Source of the DNA: Paenibacillus tyrphae
Lineage (GTDB): Bacteria > Bacillota > Bacilli > Paenibacillales > NBRC-103111
Reading direction: 5' to 3'
Assembly (NCBI RefSeq): GCF_000722545.1
Contig: NZ_JNVM01000004.1
Location: 124,001-188,000 of the forward strand
DNA length: 64,000 bases
The notes under the pieces: model-generated
Seen by the model: the letters and a program-made list of their open reading frames with translations, nothing else
Told to the model about the DNA's origin: nothing
Databases searched by the model: none
Made by a program: the position numbers and the translations under genes
Shown: positions 34,066 to 42,858 of the stretch, in pieces
Numbering within the stretch: position 1 is the first letter of the stretch
Layout: each line of letters opens with the position of its first letter

Positions 34066-35807
34066 CGAATCGGATACCAATAGACAAAATCATCGCGGAA
34101 AAACAGGTTCCCGTCCCGATGCGCGACGGCGTGATGCTGTACGCCGACATTTACCGGCCGGATTCATCGGAGCGGTATCCCGTGCTGCTGATGCGGACCC
34201 CGTACAATAAGGCCGACGCGCAGACGATGAATTACGCGCATCCGTCTTGGTACGCTCAGTACGGCTATGTCGTGATCGTGCAGGACACCCGCGGGCGGTG
34301 GGAGTCGGAAGGCGAATTTCAGCCTTACCGGACGGAAGCGGAAGACGGATACGACACCATCGAATGGGCGGCCGGGCTGCCCTATGCGATCCCGAAGGTC
34401 GGGATGTACGGCTTCTCGTACGTCGCCGCCGTGCAGTGGCTGGCGGCGGCCAGCCGGCCTCCGCATTTGACCTGTATTGCGCCCGCGATGATCGGGTCCG
34501 ATTCGTATCAAGGAAAAACGTACCGCAGCGGCGCGTTCGCCTTGGCCAGCATCCAGTCGTGGGTGCTGTTCGTCGCACAGGACACCGCGCTGCGGAAGGG
34601 CCGGACCGATTGGGCCGCCGAGCTCGCGGCAAGTCTGGCCGGCATCCACGGCGTGTACCGTTCCTTGCCGCTGAAGCGGACGGCGGCGATCCGGGAGGAG
34701 CTGGCGCCTTATTACCGGGAATGGCTGGAGCATCCCGTCCGCGGCCCGTATTGGACGGCCCACTCGCTGCGAGAACGGTACGGCGCGATTGAAGTGCCTG
34801 CACTGCATGTCGGCGGCTGGTACGATCTGTTCGTCGACGGCACGATTGAAAATTTTAACGGCGTGCGGGCGCAGGGAGCGACGGCTCAGGCGCGGGACAA
34901 CCAGTACCTGGTCGTCGAGCCTTGGTACCATATGCCGTGGTCGAGGTTCGTGGGAGAGCTTGATTTCGGGCCGGAGGCGGCCAACTGGATCGACCGGCTG
35001 CAGCTCGAATGGTTCGGCCGTTGGCTGAAGGGAGACGCTTCGCAATGGAGCGGCGTTGCTCCGGTTCAATATTTCGTTATGGGTGACAACCGCTGGAAGC
35101 AGGCGGAGCAGTGGCCGCCGCAGCCTGCGGCGGAAACGCCCTTTTATTTGCGCAGCGCAAGCCGGGCCAACTCGATGAGCGGCGACGGCGCGTTAAGCGC
35201 AGAGCCGCCCGAAGCCGAGCATCCGGACACGTTCGTCTACCATCCGTCGATTCCGGTGCCTGCGCTCGGAGGGCGGTCGGGCGCCGTACCGGAACTGACC
35301 CCGATGGGGCCGAAAAACCAGCTGCCCATCGAGGTGCGCAACGACGTCCTGGTCTATACGTCGGAGGCGCTTGAGGAAGAGGTTGCTATCGAAGGAAACA
35401 TAACGGCCGTCCTATATGCGGCGACGACGGCGGAGGACACCGATTTTGTCGTGAAGCTGGTCGACGTTCACCCGGACGGCCGGGCGTACAACGTGGTGGA
35501 GGGAATCGTGCGAGCCAGCTTCCGCCATTCGCTGGAGCATCCGCAGCCGGTAACGCCGGGAGAAATCGTCCGCTACGAAATTCCGCTTGGTCCGACGGCG
35601 ATCGTGTTCAAGAAGCGTCATGCGATCCGCGTGGACGTGACCAGCTCGCTGTTCCCGACATTCGATCGGAATCCGAACCGGTTTATGACGCCGGGGGAAG
35701 CGACGGAGGTGGATTTCGCGACCGCGACGCAAACGATCTATCACGACCGGCTGCATCCTTCGCACGTGCTGCTGCCGATCGTCTGGGCGGCACAAGAAAC
35801 GGAATAA
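34062..35807 (+). CDS. CocE/NonD-family (X-Pro dipeptidyl-peptidase S15) hydrolase
   Basis: 581 residues. The alpha/beta-hydrolase part (about 15-350) has the oxyanion block QDTRGRWESEGEF and nucleophile Ser119 in GMYGFSYVAAVQW; the usual G-x-S-Y-x-G has Val-Ala after Tyr. The acid is in VGGWYDLFVDG. The C-terminal jelly roll has DTDFVVKLVDVHPDGRAYNV, the family hallmark. Members hydrolyse X-Pro peptides, cocaine-type esters or beta-lactam side chains (glutaryl/cephalosporin acylase-like). With a P1 peptidase and a Dpp transporter, a peptide or amide substrate is likely. Confidence 0.9.
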   Translation: MTNRIPIDKIIAEKQVPVPMRDGVMLYADIYRPDSSERYPVLLMRTPYNKADAQTMNYAHPSWYAQYGYVVIVQDTRGRWESEGEFQPYRTEAEDGYDTIEWAAGLPYAIPKVGMYGFSYVAAVQWLAAASRPPHLTCIAPAMIGSDSYQGKTYRSGAFALASIQSWVLFVAQDTALRKGRTDWAAELAASLAGIHGVYRSLPLKRTAAIREELAPYYREWLEHPVRGPYWTAHSLRERYGAIEVPALHVGGWYDLFVDGTIENFNGVRAQGATAQARDNQYLVVEPWYHMPWSRFVGELDFGPEAANWIDRLQLEWFGRWLKGDASQWSGVAPVQYFVMGDNRWKQAEQWPPQPAAETPFYLRSASRANSMSGDGALSAEPPEAEHPDTFVYHPSIPVPALGGRSGAVPELTPMGPKNQLPIEVRNDVLVYTSEALEEEVAIEGNITAVLYAATTAEDTDFVVKLVDVHPDGRAYNVVEGIVRASFRHSLEHPQPVTPGEIVRYEIPLGPTAIVFKKRHAIRVDVTSSLFPTFDRNPNRFMTPGEATEVDFATATQTIYHDRLHPSHVLLPIVWAAQETE

Positions 35808-35843
35808 ATGTAGAAGAGCTTTATACATCATCGGGAGGAACGC

Positions 35844-36536
35844 ATGGGCAAATCGTTCGTTTGGTTCGATCTGGGCTATACGCTCGTTTATCAGCAAAGG
35901 GAGGAGGTCTATCGGCAGTTTGTGCAGGAGCAGGGGGCGGACGTTCCGTTAAAAGAGGTGGAGCGGGCGTATCACTTGACCGACAAGCTGTTCATGCGGG
36001 AATATCCGGGGGCGCTGGGCAAAGAAGCGCAGACGTTTTTTCCTTGGTATTTGGGTATCGTGAACTACCGGCTCGGCTTTCACTTCGACCTGCATAGGCA
36101 GTGCGGGCGAATGCGCGAAATTCAGAGCTTGTCGCAGCGGAAATGGCTGTCGTTCCCTTATACAAGCACGGTGCTGGACCGGCTCAAAAAGCATGCCGTC
36201 GGCGTAGGGCTCATCAGCAATTGGGACGCGACCGCACGGCACGTGCTGGAGGACAACGGGCTGATCGGCTATTTCGACCACATCGTCATATCGTCCGAGG
36301 TCGGCTCGGAGAAGCCGGGTAAAGAAATTTTCCTGCACGCCCTGAAGACGGCGGACGTCTCACCTAACGATTGTTTGTACGTTGGGGACAACTATTACGA
36401 CGATGTCGTCGGCAGCTCCCGGGTCGGCATGGAAGCGGTGCTCATCAACCGGTTCGGCCGGCTCGGGATCGAGGAGTTTGCCCACGAGCCGACGATCGCT
36501 TCCATCGAAGTGGTACCGGATATCGTGCATGGGTAA
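35844..36536 (+). CDS. HAD-superfamily hydrolase, motif I lacks the second Asp
   Basis: 230 residues. Motif I reads WFDLGYTL: nucleophile Asp9 is present, but the usual Asp two residues on is Gly11. Motif II is GLISNWD, motif III Lys is in SSEVGSEKPGKEIF, and motif IV is YVGDNYYDDVVGS. The cap (about 20-95) is helical. Without the second Asp, phosphatase activity would be impaired; some HAD groups with DLG instead do other chemistry. GGGAGGAA precedes ATG 35844. It lies inside the peptide operon. Confidence 0.85.
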   Translation: MGKSFVWFDLGYTLVYQQREEVYRQFVQEQGADVPLKEVERAYHLTDKLFMREYPGALGKEAQTFFPWYLGIVNYRLGFHFDLHRQCGRMREIQSLSQRKWLSFPYTSTVLDRLKKHAVGVGLISNWDATARHVLEDNGLIGYFDHIVISSEVGSEKPGKEIFLHALKTADVSPNDCLYVGDNYYDDVVGSSRVGMEAVLINRFGRLGIEEFAHEPTIASIEVVPDIVHG

Positions 36537-36594
36537 AAAGGCCGGAGTGGCGGATCATCAAAATGAGGCAAGAACGAGCAGGGGGACATGCACA

Positions 36595-38172
36595 ATGAAA
36601 CGTCAGCGAAATAATAGAAAGCTTTATACGGCCATTACCGGTTTGGCGATCGTGGCTCTGCTAGCCGCATGCAGCGGCGGCAGCGGTAAGCCTGCAGCGG
36701 GTTCGGGCGGAGGAACCGCGCAGCCGGCCAAGGCGGCCGGGGCTGGGGAAAAAGTTAACGGAGGCAGCATCGTCGTCATCGTTCCTCAAGACCCCGACTA
36801 TCTGGACCCGCATCTGGCGGTAGCCGCCGGCACGTCGGAAATGATGTTCAATGTCTACGAAGGTCTGTTGAAGCCGAACGAAAAAGGCGAGATTTACCCG
36901 GCCATCGCCAAGTCCTACGACATTGCGCCGGACGGGCTGACCTACACGTTCAAGCTGCGGGAGGGCGTCAAGTTTCACAACGGAAACGCGGTGACGGCGG
37001 AGGACGTCAAGTATTCCTACGAACGGCTGGCCGGCAAAGAGACGGGCAAGCCGCTTTCGCCCGCGTTTGCCAGCGTGCAGTCGATCGAAGCGCCGGATGC
37101 GGCGACGGTCGTGATCAAGCTCAAGGAAAACAATGCGTCGTTCCTGACCTCGCTGACGGCATTCGTCATTCCGAAGGGCTATCAGGACAGCAACAAAAAG
37201 CCGGTCGGCACCGGCCCGTTCAAATTCGTCGAATATTTGCCGGGACAGCGCCTCGTCATCGAGAGAAACAAAGACTATTACGTCAAAGACGTGCCGTCCT
37301 TGGATAAGGTCGAATTCCGCATCATCCCGGATCAGGAAGCGGCGCTTGCGGCCTTGAAGTCGGGTGAAGCGGACATCTTCCCCCGCATCGGCACAGAGAA
37401 GCTGGACGGGCTCGGCCCCGAATTTCAAACCGTCAGCGCACCGCAAAACCTCGTGCAGCTGATGACTTACAATATTGCGAGGAAGCCGTTCAATGATATC
37501 CGGGTGCGGCAGGCGATCAACTACGCGGTCGACCGGGACGAGATCATCAAGGGCGTCGCGCTTGGCAAAGGCACGAAACTCGGCTCGAACATGAGTCCGA
37601 TCATGACCCAATATTATTTGGACGGTCTGCAGGATACGTACAAGTACAGCACGGAGAAAGCGAAGAGTCTCCTCGCCGAGGCCGGCTACAAGGACGGTTT
37701 CTCCGCGACGCTGTCCGTGCCGTCCAACTACCAGTTCCATGTCGATACGGCGCAGGTGGTCGCGCAGCAGCTCGGCAAAGTCGGTATCAAGCTGAAGATC
37801 GAGCCGGTCGAGTGGGCGGTATGGCTGGACCGCGTGTACAAGGGCCGGGACTACGATCTGACGATTATCGGGCTGGACGGAAAGCTCGATCCGAACGACA
37901 TTTTGAACAAATACGCATCGGATTCCAAAAACAATTTCTTCAATTACAAAAGCTCGGAATTCGACAAAGCGTTAAAGCAAGGATTGACCGAGCTTGATCC
38001 GAACAAGCGGGCGGAGGCGTACAAGCAGGCGCAGACGATTCTGACCAAAGAGGCTGCGGCCGTCTACATCATGGACCCGAACCTCAATGTCGCGCTCAAG
38101 AAGACGCTGTCCGGCTATAAGCAGTATCCGTTGTATGTGCAGGACATGTCGTCGGTTTATTTGACCCGGTAG
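36595..38172 (+). CDS. ABC transporter substrate-binding lipoprotein, DppA/OppA family 5
   Basis: 525 residues. Lipobox LLAAC gives Cys26 as the lipid anchor, followed by a Gly/Ser/Ala tether. The family-5 signature AEDVKYSYERLAG is near residue 140, and PFNDIRVRQAINYAVDRDEI is also typical. It should capture peptides or a similar amide outside the membrane and pass them to the two permeases that follow. ATG 36595 has AGGGGG upstream. Confidence 0.93.
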   Translation: MKRQRNNRKLYTAITGLAIVALLAACSGGSGKPAAGSGGGTAQPAKAAGAGEKVNGGSIVVIVPQDPDYLDPHLAVAAGTSEMMFNVYEGLLKPNEKGEIYPAIAKSYDIAPDGLTYTFKLREGVKFHNGNAVTAEDVKYSYERLAGKETGKPLSPAFASVQSIEAPDAATVVIKLKENNASFLTSLTAFVIPKGYQDSNKKPVGTGPFKFVEYLPGQRLVIERNKDYYVKDVPSLDKVEFRIIPDQEAALAALKSGEADIFPRIGTEKLDGLGPEFQTVSAPQNLVQLMTYNIARKPFNDIRVRQAINYAVDRDEIIKGVALGKGTKLGSNMSPIMTQYYLDGLQDTYKYSTEKAKSLLAEAGYKDGFSATLSVPSNYQFHVDTAQVVAQQLGKVGIKLKIEPVEWAVWLDRVYKGRDYDLTIIGLDGKLDPNDILNKYASDSKNNFFNYKSSEFDKALKQGLTELDPNKRAEAYKQAQTILTKEAAAVYIMDPNLNVALKKTLSGYKQYPLYVQDMSSVYLTR

Positions 38173-38187
38173 CAGGGGAGCGCGCCG

Positions 38188-39135
38188 ATGGACTACATAT
38201 ACTTGACGCGCCGGATCATGACGCTGCTTTTAACCGTCGTATTTGTCATTTTGCTGACGTTCTCCGCATTTCGGATCATTCCCGGCAATCCGGCGCTGGC
38301 GATCCTGGGGACGGAAGCGACCCCGGAGCAGGTGGAGGCGCTGCAGGCCAAGCTGGGCGCGGACCTGCCACTGTTCGAGCAGCTTGCGCGCTGGCTCAAG
38401 GGCGTCGCGGTGCTCGATTTCGGGGAGTCGCTGCGCTTCGCCACGCCGGTGCTCGACTTGATCGGCGGGCGCATCCCCGTCACCTTGTCGCTGGCGCTAA
38501 TGTCGCTTGCGATGACGGTCGTCGTCTCGATCCCGCTAGGGATTGCAGCGGCGCGGGCGCGGGGAAAAGCGGCGGATCTGATCGTCTCGATCGGGACGCA
38601 ACTCGGGCTGGCCGTGCCGTCATTCTGGTCGGGCATCGTTCTCATTTTGCTGTTCGGCCTGACGTTAAAATGGGTGTCCGTGAGTCGCTTCGTCCCTTGG
38701 TCGGAGGACCCGTGGCTTGCATTCAAGTCGCTGCTGCTGCCCGCCGTGGCCGTCGCGATTCCGCAAATCGCCATCGTGGTGCGTTATTTGCGGACGACGA
38801 TGCTGGAGCAGCTCGGCCTCGATTACGTGCGGACCGCTTACAGCAAAGGACTGACGGAGTTTACGATCCATTACAAGCACGTGCTGAAAAATGCGCTGAT
38901 CCCGGTCATTACCGTCGTCGGCATGAATTTCGGCGAAATTCTCGCGGGGAGCCTGGTGATCGAGCAGGTATTCACGCTCCCCGGGGTGGGCCGGCTTCTC
39001 ATTTCGGCGATCGGCAACCGGGATTATCCGCTCATTCAAGGCATGGTCGTGCTGATTGCGTTTGCCGTCATCTCGATTAATTTTCTCGTCGATCTGTCCT
39101 ACCGCTGGTTGGACCCCAAAATTCGCTTAAAGTAG
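38188..39135 (+). CDS. ABC transporter permease, DppB family
   Basis: 315 residues, six membrane helices. Typical DppB elements are FRIIPGNPALAILG and, in the binding-protein-dependent loop, YVRTAYSKGLTEFTIHYKHV followed by LKNALIPVITVVG (EAA motif). It pairs with the DppC permease nine bases downstream. Confidence 0.94.
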   Translation: MDYIYLTRRIMTLLLTVVFVILLTFSAFRIIPGNPALAILGTEATPEQVEALQAKLGADLPLFEQLARWLKGVAVLDFGESLRFATPVLDLIGGRIPVTLSLALMSLAMTVVVSIPLGIAAARARGKAADLIVSIGTQLGLAVPSFWSGIVLILLFGLTLKWVSVSRFVPWSEDPWLAFKSLLLPAVAVAIPQIAIVVRYLRTTMLEQLGLDYVRTAYSKGLTEFTIHYKHVLKNALIPVITVVGMNFGEILAGSLVIEQVFTLPGVGRLLISAIGNRDYPLIQGMVVLIAFAVISINFLVDLSYRWLDPKIRLK

Positions 39136-39143
39136 AGGGTCGC

Positions 39144-39953
39144 ATGAACAAAAGAAACCGCATCACGTTATGGCTCGGCGTGACGCTCGTCGCTTCCTTG
39201 CTGCTGCTTATGCTCGTCAGCCTGGCGTATGTCCCTTACGGCGTCAACGAGATGGATATCGCCGGGCGGCTGCAGGCTCCGGGGCCCGAGCACCTGCTGG
39301 GCACGGATCAGTTCGGCCGGGACATTCTGAGCCGGGTGATGGAAGGGACGCAGACCGCGTTCGCCGTCGGCGCCGTATCCGTCGCTATCGGTTTGGCCGG
39401 CGGGTTCCTGATCGGATCACTCGCCGGCTATTTGGGCCAATGGACAGACGAGCTGCTGATGCGCCTCGTCGACGCCCTGATGGCGTTTCCGGGCATTTTG
39501 CTGGCGCTGATTTTCGTTTCGATCTTCAAGCCGAGCTTGTTTCAAACGATGATCGCCATCGGCATCTTGTCCGTGCCGTCGTTCGCCCGCGTGATCCGTA
39601 GCGGCTTCCTCCAGCTCAAGGAAGCCGAATTCGTCAAGGCGGCACGGGGGATGGGGGCCGGACACGCATCCGTGATCGTCCGCCACATTGTGCCGAACAT
39701 GCTGTCGTCCGTCATCGTGACGGCTTCGCTCAGCTTTTCCACGGCGATTCTGGTGGAAGCAGCGCTGAGCTACCTTGGTCTCGGCGTCCAGCCGCCGGAC
39801 CCGAGCTGGGGGCGCATGCTGAACGAATCCCAGAGCTACATCGGCAAAGCCCCGTGGTTTACGCTCGCCCCAGGCATGTTAATTACGGCCACCGTGCTCG
39901 GCTTCAATCTGCTCGGGGACGGCATCCGGGACTTGCGGGACCGCCGGGCTTAG
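39144..39953 (+). CDS. ABC transporter permease, DppC family
   Basis: 269 residues, about six helices. LLGTDQFGRDILSRVMEGTQ is the DppC hallmark and EFVKAARGMGAGHASVIVRH is the EAA loop contacting the ATPases. GAGGGTCGC precedes ATG 39144. Confidence 0.94.
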   Translation: MNKRNRITLWLGVTLVASLLLLMLVSLAYVPYGVNEMDIAGRLQAPGPEHLLGTDQFGRDILSRVMEGTQTAFAVGAVSVAIGLAGGFLIGSLAGYLGQWTDELLMRLVDALMAFPGILLALIFVSIFKPSLFQTMIAIGILSVPSFARVIRSGFLQLKEAEFVKAARGMGAGHASVIVRHIVPNMLSSVIVTASLSFSTAILVEAALSYLGLGVQPPDPSWGRMLNESQSYIGKAPWFTLAPGMLITATVLGFNLLGDGIRDLRDRRA

Positions 39954-39967
39954 AAAGGAGATGGCGC

Positions 39968-40990
39968 ATGCCGAACTTACTGTTAGAGCAGAAGCCCTTG
40001 CTTGACATTCGGGATCTGCATGTAGAATTGACTCCCTCTGGTAGGAAGGATGCGGCGCTGCCGGTGCTTACCGGCATTTCGCTTGCTGTTTATCCGGGCG
40101 AAGTGATAGGGATTGTCGGAGAATCAGGCTGCGGAAAAAGCGCGCTGTCCTTGTCCGTCGTCGGGCTGCTGCCCCGTGCGATGCGCATCGGGCAAGGGGA
40201 AATCTGGTATCAATCCGCACCGGTCCACCGGCTCGGTCCAGAAGAGACGCGCCGTCTGCGCGGCAAAGAAATCGCGATGGTGTTCCAGGATCCGATGACG
40301 TCGCTCAATCCCGCCTTGACCGTCGGCGAGCAGCTGACGGAAATGCTGCGGCTGCATCTGGGGCTGACGCGGCGGGAAGCCGAGGTCCGGGCGGTGGACC
40401 TGCTGCGGAACGTCGGGCTGCCGCGCCCCGAGGCGCTGCTGTCCGAGTACCCGCATCGGCTCTCCGGTGGGATGCGCCAGCGGGTCATGATTGCGATGGC
40501 GCTCTCGTGCCGTCCGCAGCTGCTGATCGCCGACGAGCCGACGACGGCGCTCGATGTGACCATTCAAGCGCAAATCTTGGAGCTGCTGAAGCGGATCAGC
40601 GCCGAGGAACGGACGGCGATCATGCTCGTTTCCCACGATCTCGGCGTCATTGCCGACATGTGCGACCGGATTGCCGTCATGTACGCGGGACAAATCGTGG
40701 AGGAAGGACCGGTGGAGGACATTTTCGATGCGCCCCGCCATCCGTATACGATCGGGCTGCTGAATTCGATCCCTTCGCCGGCGAAGAAAAAAGAGCGGCT
40801 GTATTCGATTCCCGGCACCGTTCCCGCGCTTCACGAGCGGGGCGGCGGCTGTCGGTTTTATTCCCGCTGCCCGCAAGCCTCGGACCGCTGTCTGGCCGAG
40901 CCGCTGCGGCTGACCGACCTGAACGGCCGGCATGCCGTTCGCTGCCTGCTCGCCGTGCCGGAAGGGGGTGCTTCCCATGCCGCCGGTTGA
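39968..40990 (+). CDS. peptide ABC transporter ATP-binding protein, DppD family
   Basis: 340 residues. Walker A GESGCGKSALS, Q-loop FQDPMTSLNP, signature LSGGMRQRVMIA, Walker B LLIADEPTTALD. The C-terminal oligopeptide/dipeptide extension has Cys-rich CRFYSRCPQASDRC (with a later Cys), the usual Fe-S or metal site of this family. Starts at ATG 39968 after AAAGGAG; its 3' end overlaps the next gene by 14 bases. Confidence 0.95.
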   Translation: MPNLLLEQKPLLDIRDLHVELTPSGRKDAALPVLTGISLAVYPGEVIGIVGESGCGKSALSLSVVGLLPRAMRIGQGEIWYQSAPVHRLGPEETRRLRGKEIAMVFQDPMTSLNPALTVGEQLTEMLRLHLGLTRREAEVRAVDLLRNVGLPRPEALLSEYPHRLSGGMRQRVMIAMALSCRPQLLIADEPTTALDVTIQAQILELLKRISAEERTAIMLVSHDLGVIADMCDRIAVMYAGQIVEEGPVEDIFDAPRHPYTIGLLNSIPSPAKKKERLYSIPGTVPALHERGGGCRFYSRCPQASDRCLAEPLRLTDLNGRHAVRCLLAVPEGGASHAAG

Positions 40991-41942
40991 GCCTTTGGTG
41001 GAAATCGAGCAGTTCGTGAAGCATTACGTCCAGGGCGGCTTATGGGGACGCAGGCAGGTGCTGCGCGCCGTCGACGGCGTATCGCTGTCGATCCGCAAAG
41101 GCGAGACGCTCGGGCTTGTCGGCGAGAGCGGCTGCGGTAAATCGACGACCGGGCAGCTGGCGGCCCGGCTGCTTGCACCGACCGGGGGGGTGATGCGGTT
41201 CAAGGGGACCGACATCCGGGAGCTTCGCGGCGGCGCGGCGAAGGAGCTGCGCAAGCAGATTCAGTACGTGTTCCAAGACCCGTACACGTCGCTGAACCCG
41301 AGGCATCCGGTTGCCGCGCTCCTTGAGGAGCCGCTTCGGATTCACGGCATCGGCAGCCGCCGGGAGCGGCGGGGGCAGGTGCGCGAGATGCTGCGGACGA
41401 TCGGGCTCGGCGAGCCGTACGAGCAGGCTTATCCGCATGAGCTGAGCGGCGGGCAGCGGCAGCGGGTCGGCATTGCGCGGGGGCTGATGCTAAATCCGGA
41501 ATTTTTGATCCTGGATGAGCCGGTCTCCGCGCTGGACGTCTCCGTGCAGTCGCAAATTTTAAATTTGCTGAAAGACTTGCAGCAGCGGCTCGCGCTTACC
41601 TATTTATTCATTTCCCACGACCTTCACGTCGTGCATTATATGAGCGACCGGGTGGCGGTCATGTACCTGGGCAAGATCGTCGAGCTGTCGGACGTTGACC
41701 GGATTTACGAGCAGCCGCTTCATCCTTACACGCAGGCTTTGCTGTCGGCGATTCCGTCGGAGCATCGGGGGCGGAAACGGGAGCGGATCGTGCTGGAGGG
41801 TGAGCTTCCGAGTCCGCTATCGGCGCCGCAGGGCTGCGCGTTTCATACGCGCTGCCCGCATGCGGAAGAACGATGCCGGACGGCGGCGCCTTCGCTGCGC
41901 ACGGTCGAGCGGGGGCATGAGGTCAGCTGTCACCTGGTTTAG
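40977..41942 (+). CDS. peptide ABC transporter ATP-binding protein, DppF family
   Basis: 321 residues. Walker A GESGCGKSTTGQ, Q-loop FQDPYTSLNPRH, signature LSGGQRQRVGIA, Walker B LILDEPVSALDVS. CAFHTRCPHAEERC is the C-terminal Cys cluster. It forms a heterodimer with the DppD protein. ATG 40977 has GAAGGGGG nearby upstream; longer in-frame versions lie inside dppD and are unlikely. Confidence 0.95.
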   Translation: MPPVEPLVEIEQFVKHYVQGGLWGRRQVLRAVDGVSLSIRKGETLGLVGESGCGKSTTGQLAARLLAPTGGVMRFKGTDIRELRGGAAKELRKQIQYVFQDPYTSLNPRHPVAALLEEPLRIHGIGSRRERRGQVREMLRTIGLGEPYEQAYPHELSGGQRQRVGIARGLMLNPEFLILDEPVSALDVSVQSQILNLLKDLQQRLALTYLFISHDLHVVHYMSDRVAVMYLGKIVELSDVDRIYEQPLHPYTQALLSAIPSEHRGRKRERIVLEGELPSPLSAPQGCAFHTRCPHAEERCRTAAPSLRTVERGHEVSCHLV

Positions 41943-41961
41943 CGACATCAGGAGACGGATC

Positions 41962-42785
41962 ATGAGAATTGGAATTATATCGGATTTGCATGTGGACAAA
42001 AACAATATCGACGGCCAGACTTCCGTGCAGGAAGCGGTCAGCCGGATCGCTCTGGAACAGGAAACGGACCTGCTGATCGTAGCCGGAGACGTTTCGAACG
42101 ATTACCGGTATACGCTGGACGTGCTGCAGGAGATCGAGCACCGGACGGGCAAGCCGTGCTTGTTCGTTCCGGGAAACCACGATATTTGGAATATCGGTCA
42201 TCCGCTGGAGAACGCCTGGCACGCGTACGAAGCGCTGCAGCGGTACGACAGCAATCTGACGAACGCGCCGTATCCGCTCGGTCCCGATTGGATCGTGATC
42301 TGCGATATCGGCTGGTACGACTATTCGTTCGGAAGTCCGGCTTTTACCGTTGACGATTACGGGAGGATGGAATAGGCGGCAGGGTGTGGAAAGACAAGCT
42401 GTACGCCAAGTGGGACCGCGACCCGGTTCAAGTCCATGAGCTGTTTTACCGCCGCCTCCAAGGGCAGCTCGAACGCTTCAAGAGCAAACGGATCATTTTG
42501 GTGACGCATGTCGTGCCGCACGAGCATTTTATCGTCCCGACGCCGCACCCGCAGTGGGACTACTTCAACGCGTTTCTCGGCAGCCGGCAGTACGGCGAGC
42601 TGATCGAAGCTTACGGCGGCGCGGTGCAATACGCGGTGTTCGGTCACGTGCATTACCGGAAGCGGGCGCGCCTCGGTAAGACGGAATTCGTCTGCGGCTG
42701 CCTGGGAGACCGGGAGGAGTGGCGGCATCCGGACGACGTCGGGCGGGAGCTGCCGCACGCTTTTACGACGATTGAGATCGGCTGA
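41962..42785 (+). pseudogene. metallophosphoesterase with a single-base frameshift
   Basis: ATG 41962 (AGGAGA upstream) starts a calcineurin-like phosphoesterase: GIISDLHVDKNN, LLIVAGDVSND and FVPGNHDIWN are the metal-binding motifs. The frame ends at TAG 42373 after DDYGRME. In another frame the protein resumes (VWKDKLYAKWDRD, ILVTHVVPHEHFI, YAVFGHVHY) and ends at 42785. Adding one G to the GGG at 42361-42363 joins both parts into about 275 residues with all motifs. So either one base was lost by mutation or it is a sequencing error. It is the last gene of the peptide operon. Confidence 0.82.
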
Positions 42786-42799
42786 GTTTGCAAAAAAAC

Positions 42800-42828
42800 T
42801 TGAGTCTGCGCCCGTTTCCCAGTATATT
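42800..42828 (+). promoter_or_regulatory. sigma-A promoter of the gene at 42859
   Basis: TTGAGT (42800-42805), 17-base spacer, TATATT (42823-42828). Confidence 0.55.
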
Positions 42829-42858
42829 GGGGATATCCATATTTCACGGGGGTAGAAC

